64,000 bases of DNA from Eleusine coracana subsp. coracana (GCA_032690845.1 CM064430.1:3706949-3770948); one strand, 5' to 3'. Counted from the first letter of the stretch, positions 24,397 to 36,879 are shown. A program made the numbers and translations. Notes: generated by a model not told the origin, from the letters alone.

Positions 24397-26120
24397 ATGG
24401 ATCCTTTTCAATCAACAAAAACGATCAATCTGAGTTGACTGATCTTGATCTAATGGCTGAGCTTGTCGACCGTCAGCTCAAAATTAGCAACTCTCAATTA
24501 ATTTGTCATGAATCAAATTAATTGGGAGTTGCAAATTTTCAGTCAGCATAAACCCGCCAGCTCGAGGACACGATTCTTAACTCATCCTTGAAGCAATCCT
24601 AGTTATAGAAGTATTAATAGTAACAACAATTAAACTTCACACCTAGGACACTTTGGTCTTGAATTATGTGATATACCTTCGCCTTGATTCTCCCCCACCC
24701 TTGCCTATGAAATGGATAACCCTAATGACATGTATTATTAGATTCTCACATAAGGGCGGGGCAGTCTTTGTCCTACCAGACGGTTGTTGGGCGAGTGGAA
24801 AGATCAGCCTTCATGACGGTGGTTGGGTAGCACTTGTGAAGCACTATGCGGAATTAGAGTATAGAAAGAATTTGACCCAAGAAATATGTCACCGCAGCAG
24901 AAGCAATGATGATCTAATTTGTCACTAAACAACAACAATGGTTACTAAAAAAACTAAACAACAGCAAAATTTTAACAAGTGGGACCATAATTTCTAAAAT
25001 ATTCATAGATGTTGATAAGTGGGATCAAGAGCCAGTCTCAATTGTATGCGCAACAAATAGTTTACAAGTCACGTTAATCCCTAAAAAGACCGAGTGACCA
25101 AGAGGGAAGGGTGAATCAGGAACTCACTAAATCAACCTAATTTGCTAAATCTTAAAACCGAACACTCAGTCAACTCCTATAAAAATTCTAGTAGTAATCA
25201 CACTAGCAAGATAATAGTCCTAGGAAAGAAACAACATCCTAAACATACTAGTCGATCACACAAGATAATACAACTCATATGTAAGCTAGTAATTAAAGAC
25301 ATGCGGAAGCTAAATACAACTAGCTGGCAAGGAAACTACAAGATAATCAAATAGAACAATACAATAAAACAAGCATGAGTAACATGATACATAAATACGA
25401 AAAGTAATACATCAAGAGTAAGAGATGGCTCATGATTTTTTTTCTGAGGTATCGGAAGGATGACACATTCCTCTACTTCTTATTGGACCACTCTCGTCGG
25501 AGTGGTAGTCCCTCCCATCATACCGAGTAGAGTTCTCGCACACGAGCCTGCAATCACTTCAAGAGAAGACATGATCGCATCACCGCTGCCACCAAGTCAC
25601 AAGCTCGTCTCTCTCGAAGACTTGCCGCACTCCAAGTGCAAGCGCAGACGCTCTCTCTTGATGTTCCTTTCAATGGCGAGCTGAAACTATATACAAACGT
25701 GTGTTGCCCTTCATAATCATACACGATAGTCTCAACACCGACGTCTAACCGATCTAAGTCTCACCATAGACTAAGAGTAACAACCTAGAATATATTCTCA
25801 AGAACACACTAGTCTTATATGTGTATGGATACTCTAGTTACTCTACACTCTAGCACTCTCAATATATGCAATCTCTAGTGTCTTCTTCTTCTCTTCTTGG
25901 CTCTATACTGATTCCTCCAGCAATCTAAATAGCCAAGAGAGGTCTCCAAGACCCTATCAACGACTTCAAATAGGCTTGCAACCATGAACTAGCCGTTGCT
26001 CCATGAAACAACTTTCTAAACATATAAACTAGATTGTCCGGTCTCTATAGACCGTACTATCTGGTCATCACTGGACGCTCCTCCAGAGCCATTGCACAAT
26101 GGTCACCGGCTGTCGTAATT
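24397..26120. repeat. Intergenic, probable retrotransposon-derived part
   Basis: No gene recognised. From about 25080 the phrase GACCGAGTGACCAAGAGGGA and the following AC-rich, A-rich text to about 26110 resemble a repeat class that is common in grasses and usually belongs to LTR retrotransposons. No coding motifs, LTR pair or target duplication were found. Block B lacks a counterpart, so it may be an insertion. Confidence 0.3.
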
Positions 26121-26126
26121 ATATTA

Positions 26127-26355
26127 CTCCCTCCGGATTTAAATTATTCACGCAATTGACTTTTTAGCTACTTTTAATCATTCATCTTATTCAAAAAAAT
26201 TATCAAATATGTTATTATAATTTATTTTATCATTAAAAGAAGTTTTAACCTATTTCATAATTTTTATATTTGAATAAATATTTTAAATAAAACAAATAGC
26301 CAAACATAGCTAAAAAAAGTCAGTTATGTCAGCAGTTATAATCCGGAGAAAATAG
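26127..26355. mobile_element. Stowaway-type MITE
   Basis: The left end is CTCCCTCCGGATTTAAATTA; the right end in reverse complement is CTATTTTCTCCGGATTATAA. TA flanks both ends (26125-26126 and 26356-26357). The arms continue imperfectly inward (AATTGACTTTTTAGCTA against its complement). AT-rich and non-coding. Confidence 0.7.
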
Positions 26356-26357
26356 TA

Positions 26358-28340
26358 GCTAAAATATGTTCGGTGGTATATATATATAAGATAGAAAAAA
26401 TGTTGTATGTCCTACCGGGGCTGTCCGCTCCAGCAATCCGATTGCACATGGATCATTATTTGGATGCTACTCGTGATTATTATTTTTTAGATGTACTCTC
26501 GTAATTCCTTGTTGCCAACGTTGCAAGATTAAAGAGATGAAACCCGGATTGTTGATTGTTGCTCGCCAATATGTACGTGTATTGGTTGTAATACGGCTGC
26601 GTCAGATGACGGAATCGTATGCAGTGTTCCATAGGATATGCAGGAAGCCTTCACTACACCATGTCACCATCTCACACTTATACCGACACTTTCTACAGTT
26701 GGTGAAACGACACATTTTGCATAGAAGACAAACTCCACAAAGGAGGAGGGTGTGTTTTGTGACCAGTGACGCGAACGTCTGGGAACGAAACTTTTTGCAC
26801 AAATAAGTAACGAGTGCAAATAATACAAACAAACATTTGTGAGCCTTCGTATCAATCCAACAAGGCAACTGCCACGGTCAGACACTCAGACTTGGTGGCT
26901 TTCCTCAATCCTTATCAACCAGTTTTATTGTGAAAAATCTCCACATGGGTCCTCCTTCCTCCTCACCATCTCTTTGCTTGCTTGTTTCTTTGCACAGGTG
27001 GGAAGATAGGTTGAGACGACGGCGAGATTATATTTTCTCAATTAATCCCGTACACGTCGGCTAATCATGCTGAGATGGCGTCATATAGACGGTACAATTA
27101 ATAGGGTTGTGGATGCACTAATGGTTGTAAACTATATACTCAGATCAGATAGTGTAGTCAATTACGAGTTTGTCCCCATTTTTGAACAATCCAATTTGAT
27201 TTTATACTACTTTCATGTTCCAAGTAGTATAATCTACCGTAATGGTGATATTCTTCTATGGCATATTTTCCTTTTTAGTCCGAAGAGAATAAGCAAATCT
27301 CTTACTACAAGAGCAGATTGATATGCTATAACATTTTCAACTTCATGAAGATTATATTTCGACGAAGGCACACTAGTACATCCCATGCAGAACGAATGAC
27401 ATGCATCAGAGATGGAATAAATTTAGGACACAGCATCTATTTGCCTTTCCTTTTTTTTGTTGTTGTATGCTGTTAATTTCTCAAAACTGCATAGTAATTT
27501 GACATTTCGTGTCATTGCAAATTTGTAAGATTGTAGTTCGTGTAAACTGATGAACGCTATGCTTCAAGGACCTAATAACTGCGGTTGCAGCTTGAAAAGG
27601 ATCAAATCAAATACCATATAGGGAAACATTCCATCTAGAAGGAATGTGTAAGTACATCCGGTCAGTTCACGCATCCCGCACACGACGAGTTCAATCGGGT
27701 ATTCAGGACGACTGCACTGACTCGATCAGTTCACGCATCCCGCACGAGTTCATGCATATTGCACACGAGTTGGACCCGGCGCTGACTTCGTTCACGCATA
27801 TCGCACACAAGTTTGGGTCTTCAGCCGGGATGCAAGGTGGAGGAAGGTTGTTGTAGCGTCTACATTGTTTCGGAAAAGGCTTGCAGCGTATTTGTCGTTT
27901 GCTGAGCTACGAGCGTACGAAACTATGCATATGCAACAGCTAGATAGCAGTCCCCACTCCCCAGGGAGCTAGCTGGAGGTGCATATGCATGCATGAAGAC
28001 AAGCGTATCTGCGTTCACAGTTAGCAATACCACGTAGTATAAATAGAAAATTGCAACTTCTCTAAAAGAAAATGTAGGCAGCTGTCCTGCTCTTCTTCTC
28101 CTCCCGGGGCAGGTAAAACCGGCGGCCATTGGACTCAACACTCGAGTCTTTGGACTCCTCTCGTGAACAACCGACACCGGGAACCCAACGACACTCGAGT
28201 CCCTCTCTCTATTCGATCGCCTATATAAGACATCCACCCCACCCGCCCACTCTCCCACAGCTCTTGACCTTCTCTCTGCTTCTCAAAGAAGAATTAACCA
28301 AGAAACCAACACATCGACCACTCACCCACCAGCAGTCGCA
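26358..28340. other. Intergenic; upstream region of the BURP relic
   Basis: No gene to about 27600. From about 27630 the sequence matches the block B BURP upstream region (AGAAGGAATGT, CATCCCGCACACGA repeats near 27664-27770 and 51560-51660). A TATA box CTATATAAG lies at 28221-28229, 115 bp before the ATG of the relic. The repeated CACGCATCCCGCAC phrase could be regulatory, but this is only inferred from its presence in both copies. Confidence 0.45.
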
Positions 28341-28343
28341 AAC

Positions 28344-28499
28344 ATGGACCGTGGCTTCCTCCTTCTCCTGGCCGTCGCCACCATGGCTTTGGCGGTGGTG
28401 GTGCAGTCCGTGTCTCTGGCCCTGTCCACAGTCGTGCCAGCGCAGGTGGAGGCCTCCGTTGCCGGGGAGGGTATAGTACTAGTCCTACTCCGTATATGA
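28344..28499 (+). pseudogene. BURP-gene relic: promoter and signal-peptide region only
   Basis: The ATG opens a 51-residue frame starting MDRGFLLLLAVATMALAVVV, a signal-peptide-like segment in the same position as the start of the block B BURP gene. After about 43 residues the sequence jumps directly into text that in block B lies about 85 bp beyond the BURP stop codon (shared TATAGTACTAGTCCTACTCC, about 28472 and 53154). The rest of exon 1, the intron and the whole BURP domain are therefore deleted, about 1.1 kb. The frame closes at TGA 28497-28499 using former 3' flank. If expressed it would yield a 51-residue secreted peptide, which is speculation; relic status is the simpler reading. Confidence 0.75.
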
Positions 28500-29589
28500 C
28501 CATTGACCAACCTGTGGTCACTTAAATATAGATTCCTGGCTGAAATAGGAGTCTCTACCGATCCCCATATACCTACGTGACCTATATTGTTGTAAACTTG
28601 GATGCGATATGTTAAACAAAGAGGAAATGTATACCATCTATTACTTGGATGTCTACATTATATTACTACCTGTGAGCTTGTTTTTCTTGCTCGTTGCTAA
28701 TAACTCATCTAAACTGTTGGTGAAAATACAAGGACCGTTCACCACATTTTTTCTAATAACGAGAGCATGATGCGTACCTTGATGTTTCACAAGGAACTGT
28801 ACTAATAATAAGAACTAGCAAAGTGACCCGCACATTTGTGTGGCTAGACTTATGGTACTATCTTTAGTGCTATTATATTAATTAGTATGTGAATCAGCCT
28901 AAAAAAATATTTTGTATGTGAATTATATATGTGATATGTTATTTACCTTCTCTCTCTAATTATAGTTAATTGTTACTTTAGGTTGTTTACACTTAATGCA
29001 TCTAAACTTTGATAATTAATATTTCAATAAAAAGTTTTGGTGGGTGGGGCGCTGAGTTGTTGTGGGTACACTTGGACTGTCAATAATTGAGGTTGCATTG
29101 AGATCTATTGCATGGTTTGTATAGATTGCTCTATGAGTCCAACATGTCATATGATCCATCAATCACAACAGATATTTGCAAAACATCGTCGATCCCATAT
29201 GATACAGAAGCAACATATTGCTCTGCCATTGCACACTAATCCATTGCAGCCAAAATCACCTATGACGCCTCCTTGCGGCCAATTACTGCATGACCCCAAA
29301 AGTTAGCACTCGCAGGTTAAATAAAATGCAAGGGAGTAGCTCTTGCGTAGGCTGAAAAATACAAATAATGAGAGCCCTGATGATCTGTTATGCTACGCGT
29401 AGTAGAGCAGCAAGGTATCCATTGTAGCGTCTTATATTTGATAGAGCGCTTGAACACCCTATAGGTCCATAGTTTTACTATTTTTGTTATGTGTAGAATA
29501 TGGTCTTCTTCTTTACTTTTTCAGCTTCTAGTAAGCAGTGTTTCAAGGGCCGAATTATCCAATTTGATACATGGTGTTCTAATCACCTC

Positions 29590-30425
29590 TACTACTTCAA
29601 AAAAGGCCTGTAACAGTGGGCCAACCAACATGCCACTCTGCTTCCTAGCTAAAAATAATGCTTTGTTGCAGCGGGTCCTCAATGGACCAAAAAAAACTAC
29701 TGCTAAAATTTCTATGGTAGCAGTAGGTGATAATGTCACCCGCCACGACCAATTTGCCAAAAAAATGATCCGCCTGTTCGTGTCCTACCAGCTAGATCCG
29801 CCTGCACCCCACCACAACCTGATATGATTGTGCCCCGACCAGATCCGCGTTGGGGGAGGGCGCTACCGTCGGGGAGGAATTGACAAAGGAAGGGAGAGTG
29901 CGCAACCGAAAAAGGGAGGTGTCCAAATGCGGTCGCCCTGTATCGCATGTCCACCCTCCACCACCGTCTACTTATGACGTGTACCGTTAGAGAAGTAAGG
30001 CAACTGGCTCGAGCCGCCGGCCTGCGTCATGGACGGTGGGCTAGGGAGGAAGAGGACAGGACATCAAGACAGTTGTGGGAGAGAGGAAGAGTGGCAGCTG
30101 AGTGGAGAGAGGAAGAGGAGGAGAAGAATGAGTTCGGTTCGGGAGGAGGTTGGGTTTTATTGGGAGGAAAAGAAGTAGATTGGGTCAAATGGACCAAAAG
30201 AAAAAGGAACAACATGTTTTTAGGGGCTGACATGTTATAGTCCATTCCTAAAAATGGAGGTCATTTATAGAAGAGGATCGTAATCTGATGCGCCCCTAAA
30301 AATCGATTTTTAGAGGTGGATCAAAATTCTCTACTAAAAGTCAATATATCACTATAGCGGCGGGTTTCTTTAAACCTTCTACGTGATTTTTGGTGCCACT
30401 GCTATAGGCTGTTTTTGTGGTAGTG
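29590..30425. mobile_element. CACTA-like element nested in the Helitron
   Basis: The right end TTTTTGTGGTAGTG is a good CACTA terminus; the left end TACTACTTCAAAAAAGG is a degraded version of it. A possible 3-bp duplication CTC flanks both sides (29587-29589 and 30426-30428). Subterminal CAGTGGGCC, GCAGCGGGT and TATAGCGGCGGGT words fit. The GC-richer middle has only low-complexity frames. Confidence 0.55.
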
Positions 30426-30529
30426 CTCATTGCAATTTCAATTTCCAACCGCAACATGGTGTGATGCCCCAACTACTACCTTCTCGCTCATTGTGTTTCT
30501 CCTACGCTACTGGTTCTTGTAGGCGCGCA

Positions 30530-31215
30530 TCTCATACTAAACCCAATATGTTTAGAATATGGTTGTCTTGAACAGTTGTTGTCACTGTACTTCCCATGTT
30601 CAACTAATGATTATGTCGGTTCCGCTTGATCCTCTCGCCACCAGTGATGCACTCATGCGCCTCCGGCTCTTCCATGATTCATCGTCATCACAATGATGAT
30701 ACGTGTAGAAAATGATCATCTTGGATGGCTGATGTCATCATGTTTCCAATGTTCCACTTGATTCTCTCGCCAATCGATAGATTGTGGCGGCTCCACTTGA
30801 TGCTCTCGCCATTGATGCAATACTCAAGCACCTTTGGCTCTACAATGACTTGCCATCACACCATCAGTCTGGGCACATGTGCGACATGTAGAATGTTGTC
30901 ATCATGAACGCCTGTTGTCGTCATGTTTTTCATGCTCAACTTAAGATTATACCAGCTCTACTTGATCCTCTCGCCGTTAATGACGTTCTCACACATGCAT
31001 ACGGCTTTTCCATGCATGACTCATAGCCATCACATCATCTATCTCGGCGCATGTTCTACGTCTATAACGTGATCGTCTTGAAAGGTCATCGTTGTCGTGC
31101 TTCTTATGTTTAGTTTAAGATTGTGAAAGCTCAACATGATCGTCTCGCCATGAAGAGGTGCCTCTAGTTCTTCCATGACTTGCCGACATCGCATCATCGG
31201 TCTGGGCAAATGTAG
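30530..31215. repeat. Imperfect tandem repeat array inside the Helitron
   Basis: The word CTTGATCCTCTCGCC or a close variant recurs at 30624, 30757, 30796, 30961 and 31135. Accompanying words also recur in order: ACTTGCCATCACA, GGGCACATGTG, GTAGAATG-TGATCATCTTG and GTCGTCATG. The main period is about 165-175 bp with one truncated unit. The units are diverged and non-coding. Confidence 0.65.
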
Positions 31216-32116
31216 AAGAAGACGTGGATGTTTTTTATTTTGCTAGAAGATATATTTAGTTCGCTTTTCGTTTTCAAATAATATGCTAGAAGGATTCTTT
31301 CTTTCTGTTATTGTGGCTAGCGTCCAAATATATATATGTATATATTTTTCCTTATCAAAAAGAGATTAGATATGCATATCTTTTATGATTTATTATTCTA
31401 AAGTTACAATCCAATTAGCCAAACGCTCGGTTAGACAATGCCTGATGTCAATCCCAATGACCTACGTGGCCTAACAATTACTGGATTAATTGTGTCTTGC
31501 ACTAGGACTTTTTTTATGGACTGTTTGCTTTTTTTATAATTGCTAGAAACCGATTGAACTTTCAGAGTTATAGACATGTACGCATAGTCGTTTTCTTTCT
31601 TTATTTATTTGATTACACGGACTCTTAATTCTTGTGCCACTTTGGTTCCATATTATCTCATGTTAATAATTATTATTTTGGTAGGCATTGTAAAAATAAG
31701 TATGGTAAAAATATTGGATGTCATAGATATTTTTATAACAATAGTTTAGTTAGATATGGACTGTTTGGTTTTATCTGGACCATCCAATCTTCATAAAATC
31801 CAACGACTAGAATTTTCTCTTTTTCCGATTAATCTGGTAATTTCATGGTCTTGAGAGCGAACGTGGTGGCTCCTTTTTCTCTTCAAATAAGAAGATAATA
31901 GATGAACTAAACTGGTTATTCTGTCAATAATCTCTGTTTGTTGGCTCAAGCAAACCACTGATGGAACCACTGCATTACTTCCAATTAGAGTAAACAATAT
32001 TTCCATGCTTAGAAAAAACACAACTGGACAATTCTTGCATGATTGATCTATGTGCAACACACAATGATCTTCCATTTTTATAACATGTTAGCAAGGCCAC
32101 ATGTCCATATTTTTTA

Positions 32117-35100
32117 GATAATTGAAACCAGAGTTTCCGACCTTTTGCACTTTTGATGCATACAACCAGTTCCAGGGATTATTACAAAGTTTTGATAGAA
32201 ACAAAACCCACACACAAGAGTATAAAGGAAAAAAAAACTAGGAGCGGATTCTAGACTGATATGGCCATCCATATTTTGAGAAAATCTCCATTGCTACCAC
32301 CTCCATTTGTCGGCACGCTGTGGTGAGCGCCCCCCTGATGGTTTGTTTCTGAAGCAGTCTCCAGTGCCTGAGTCAAAAAGTTGCTCTGAACAAAACCTGC
32401 ATACAGTTTATAAGTGGTTTTTTGTTAAAGACAATATCGTTGCGACTAAGTCAGGTGGCCCAAAAAATTGCCGCAACACCAACCATAATGGTCCTTTTAT
32501 TCTCCACCCCTCCTGCTTCTATCCAGTTACCCACCATATGATTAATACTGGTGGGTGTTGGTAGACCAATGGTGATGTTGAGTATTCGCCAAAGAGTTTG
32601 AGCAATGTGACATTCAAAGAAGAGGTGGTGTATTGTTTCATTGTGATTACAAAAACTGCATTTGAGACTACCTTTCCATTTTTTCTTTTTGAGGTTATCC
32701 TTAGTTAGGGCCACTCCTTTGAGAAGATACCATAAGAATATTTTCACTTTTAGGGGTATCTTAATCTTCCACAATTTGTTAAGATGAGAGATATGCCTTG
32801 AAAGCATTGCGACATACATGGAGCCCACTCAAAAAATTCCATTATGATGTAGATGCCAAGTAAAAGTATCTAGTTCATCTATCAATTGAACTATGGAAAC
32901 CTTGGCCATCAGGTTGTTCCATTCTAATAGCTTGTCCCCATTTAGTTGTCTCCTAAATGTGAGGTTTGGATGATGGTTTTGTAGCACCTCTTTTACTGTG
33001 ACTTGTTTCCATCTAGCTACATTGTATAGGGCAGGGAACTGTATGTTGAATGGTGTATTATCCATCTAGGAATCAGTCCAAAACCTTGTTTGATTTCCAT
33101 CCTTAACACAAAATGAACCCCACTTTAGGAATTCTTCCTTGACTTTCATGATGCCAGCCCAAAAATGGGAGTCCCCAGATCGAAACGACGTTTGTGTTAG
33201 CGTTTTATTGCCCAAGTACTTGTTTCTAAGCAATTGTTCCCATACTCCCTCTTCATCGATTAGTTTAAAGATCCACTTACTCAATAAGCAAGTATTTTTA
33301 ATGCGTAAGTTGACAATACCAAGGCCCCTTGATCTTTGGGCTAACAAAGTATGTCCCATTGAGCAAGGTGGTATTTCTTTTTGTGACCTTCTCCTCCCCA
33401 GAAGAATTTGGAGCAGATATGGTCTAGTTTTTGTAGAACTCCCTTCGGTATTTCAAAGAAAGACATCATGAAAATATGGAGATTGCTTAGGACGGAGTTG
33501 ATGAGTACAAGTCTCCCCTCTGAAGAGAACAATTTTCCTTTTCATTTATTAAGTTTCTTCTGAAATCTTTGTATGACATCATTCCATTCATTGTTTCTTA
33601 ACCTCCTATGTATCATCGGGATGCCCAGATATTTGAAAGGAAGGGGTCCAACTTTGTAGCCGAATAGTTGAGTATATTGCAATTCAAAATCTTTTGCTTG
33701 ACCAAAGTAGAAGAGCTCGCTCTTGTTAAAGTTTATTTTCAATCCTGATAATTGCTCGAATACACTAAGCAAGAGTTTCAAGTTCTTTGCTTGTTCTATA
33801 TTGTGGTCTAAAAAGATGACAGTATCATCGGCGTATTGTAGAATGGATAATCCATCATCAACAAGTTCTGGAATGACTCCAGTTATCTGACCATCATACT
33901 TGGCTCTGGCTATTAGAATTGCCAGCATATTCGCCACTATGGTAAAGAGTATCGGGGATAGTGGATCACCTAGTCTCGAGCCCTTTTGAGTTTGGAAAAA
34001 TGGACCAATGTCATTGTTCACCTTTACACCCACATGGCCCCCGGATATGAAGCATTGGATCCATTGACACCATTTTGAAGAGAAACCTTTCATGCGCAAA
34101 GCTTGATGGAGGAAAGACCATTTGACTTTGTCATAGGCTTTTTCAAAGTCAATTTATTACTCCACTTTTATTCTTTCTATGCAATTCATGTATGGTTTCA
34201 TGTAGTATTACTACCCCTTCCATGATATGTCTACCTGACATGAAAGCGGTTTGAGAGGGTTGAATGATCTTTTGGGTTACCAATCCAATTCTGTTTGTTG
34301 CCACCTTCGTTAGTATTTTAAAGGTGACATTTAACAAATAGATTGGTCAGTAGTCTTGTATTCTGTTAGCATCTCCTTTCTTTGGAATCAAAGTAATTAT
34401 TCCAAAATTGAGGTTGTGTGTCGACAGATGTCCTTCATGAAAATCCTTGAATAGAGCCATAAGATCATTCTTGATTACTTCCCAAAATACCTAATAGAAT
34501 TCAGCTGGGGCTTTGTTGTGCTCCATCTGAAAAATTGCATGTTTAACTTCTTCTTCATTGAAGGGTTATGTGAGAATGTCATTATCCTCATCGAAAACCT
34601 GAGGTATATCATCAGTGATTGTCTCATCCAGAGTGAAAGAATTGCCCTCTGGCTTTCTGAACAAACCTTTATAGTATCTGGTGATATACCTTTTTAGATT
34701 CGCATCCCCAACAATGGTTCCTTCACCACTCTCTAGTTTATAGATTCTTGTTTTCCTGTGTTTTCCATTGGCCACTAGGTGAAAATACTGAGTATTGTTG
34801 TCACCTTCTAGTAGCTCTTTTACCTTTGCTCTTTAATACCATTTGAGTTCTTCCTCTCTTAGCATATGAGCAAGTCTCTCATTTAAGTAGTGTTTGAGAG
34901 CAATCTCATTTTGCGTGAGGGTAGTAGCCTTCGCTTTTCTGTCTAGTGAGTTACCAAGATAGAAACTTCCTTTTTTGTTTTTTTTAAATCCCCGATGTGT
35001 GTTTTGCCCATCCTATTAAATATTGACGAAGAGCCCTTACTTTATTTTGCCAAATCTGGATCGATGTTGTCCCCCCATGATCATGTTTCCAAATATTAGC

Positions 35101-35893
35101 AACCATTTCAAAAAAACCATCCCGGATGAGCCATCCGAATTCAAACTTGAATTGGTTAAATCCCCCCTGCTGTGCCTTTTGTCCAGTGTCTAGTAAAAGT
35201 GGAGTATGGTCGGACTTACCATGGTCCAATGCAATTATAGATGCTTTAGGATATCTTATTTCCCATTCCATACTCATGAGAACTCTATCAAGCTTCTCAT
35301 AAGTAGGCGGGTTAAGGTTGTTAGTCCAGGTGTACTGTAGTCCATTCATCTCTATCTCTCTTAGTTCTAAAGTATCAATAATAGATTTAAAAGGCGGGGC
35401 CATCGATATGAAAAAATATCATTATTTTTTTCATCTGGGTAACGCATTATATTGAAGTCACCACCAATGAGAATAGGGTGAGTCTCTTTACTGCATACGT
35501 TTGCTAGCTCAGTGAGGAACTGTGCTTTAAGCTCATCCTGTGTCGGGCCATACACGGAGTATAAAGCCCAAGTGAACCCATCTTCTTTATTCTTCAAAAG
35601 AAATTTGAGTAAAAATCCCCTTCTACTATAGACCCCACATCCATAACTGCTAGGTTAACACCTAAAATCATGCCCCCATATCTTCCCTTAGGCGCCATAG
35701 TATGCCAAAGGTAGTCCTGACCCCTGCTAAGTGACTAAGGAAAGAAGCGGAAAAATGACTTCTGCCCGTTTCCATGATTGCAATAAAATCAAGGCGATGT
35801 TCTTTAGCAAGAGTTGAAATAATGTTGTGCTTACCCAAGTCCTCAAGACCTCTGGTATTCCAAAAAAGGCCCTTCATTTAGGAAACTAATGTG
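32117..35893 (-). mobile_element. LINE (L1-type) retrotransposon, decayed
   Basis: Read on the minus strand from 35.9 to 32.1 kb, the fragments follow the order of a plant L1 second ORF. The endonuclease comes first (MKGLFWNTRGL at about 35877; LIGGDFNIMR and LDHGKSDHTPL further on). Then comes the reverse transcriptase (SQTAFMSGRHI; GSRLGDPLSPILF; the catalytic YADD at about 33825-33835). A zf-RVT domain is last, with CSFCNHNETIHHLFFEC near 32640. Frameshifts and stops break it into at least nine pieces, so it is dead. A short T run at the low-coordinate end (about 32115-32121) fits a poly(A) tail. Comparison with block B (about 53704-53712) shows the insertion point in the 3' part of the F-box/FBD gene copy. 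Confidence 0.85.
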
Positions 35894-36877
35894 AAGCAAA
35901 ATGCAGCAATTGAAATATTGTTGATGAACTTGCAACAATTTTGTTTTCCTCGAGCGCAACAATCATACAAGATGACTAAAAAACAATGTTCAGCGCTTAA
36001 AGTGACTGCCCGGTGCCTTTTATTGTAGGGGCACATAAAGAACCTTGTCCATGCCCTTCTGTATGTAAAGTTTAATGCATATTTCAGGCCTAGAGAAGCT
36101 ACCTTAGCATCTGGCAGAACGCCTTAGCCTTGCTTTCAGTAATTGAATGATTGAAGTTATTGTCAACCTTTTTAACACTGTTGCCCAGTTGAATAGTTGC
36201 TTCATGAAAGTAACTTCATTTTCAGAGTCTCCCAATGCAATGATTTCTACTTCTCTGAGGCTATTTAACATCAGTTTTTCGGTTTCCCAGTGTGCTTGTT
36301 GTCCACAAATTCAACCAGGTGTGCAGAATACCTGACATAAGGGCATAGTAACCTTTGTAAGATTAATTCATATTTCCAGATGATATTAAATGAGATGATA
36401 CTAGATAATTATCATATTGCTTGACACTGTTATCAATACATCAACAATAATAACCATATAATTCCACCTAAACATTAGTCTGAATCTCAACAGATTCCAA
36501 AAGTATTTATCAAGTTCCATAAATCCTCAGCATCATCCTAGGTGCTAACAACATCACATATTCAAGATGATTTTCAATTGACATTAGGTTACACCACAGA
36601 AGTATGGATACTTTCAAGAATACTATGTACCCAAAGCTTACTACAAAATCTTCAAATGCCTAAGTTCCATTATCAAAACGAAGCCTCTCATGTAGCAACT
36701 CAACTTGTTGTATTTGTAACTCAAGTAGTATACCCCTCGGTCAAAACTCGTTACTATATACCATATTTTTTGAGAAATATGATGTGCAGCAGATAACCTT
36801 CATGAAAAAAAATATAACCTTGCAACAAATGCATAGGGTCAGTAGAAAATAAGGCCTTGGTGAGCCAAGAAATGCAT
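35894..36877 (-). pseudogene. 3' remnant of F-box/FBD gene, block A copy
   Basis: It matches block B 53715-54672, covering the last exon and part of the preceding intron. On the minus strand the exon after the acceptor TATGTCAG reads CTPG-stop-ICGQQAHWETEKLMLNSLREVEI, the FBD-type ending. A TGA replaces the Cys codon expected after CTPG. The frame is otherwise kept where the block B copy is shifted. The upstream F-box and LRR exons are absent because the duplicated segment ends at about 36877. Confidence 0.7.
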
Positions 36878-36879
36878 GT

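Larger units (their letters stand above)
28815..31902 (-). mobile_element. Non-autonomous Helitron, 3.1 kb, inserted in block A
   Basis: On the minus strand the element starts TCTATTATCTTCTTATTTGA and ends GTGCGGGTCACTTTGCTAG, the TC...CTAG termini of Helitrons, with a small CACA/TGTG hairpin just before the 3' end. It sits between A (28814) and T (31903). Block B has the empty site: AATAATAAGAATGAACTACT, where the A|T junction is continuous. No RepHel frame is present, so it is non-autonomous. Nested inside are a CACTA-like element (29590-30425) and an imperfect tandem array (about 30530-31215). Confidence 0.85.
13138..36877. repeat. Segmental duplication, block A (copy of 41764-54672)
   Basis: Collinear and in the same orientation as block B: ABCC gene, BURP gene start, F-box/FBD 3' part. 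Homology begins at the shared TTCACAATTCCAGGGGTTAAG (about 13141 and 41765) and ends just after CCTTGG-GAGCCAAGAAATGCAT (about 36877 and 54672). Introns and flanks match as well as exons, which shows genomic duplication, not retroposition. Block A is longer because of insertions that B lacks. The boundaries are read by eye and may be off by tens of bases. Confidence 0.88.
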
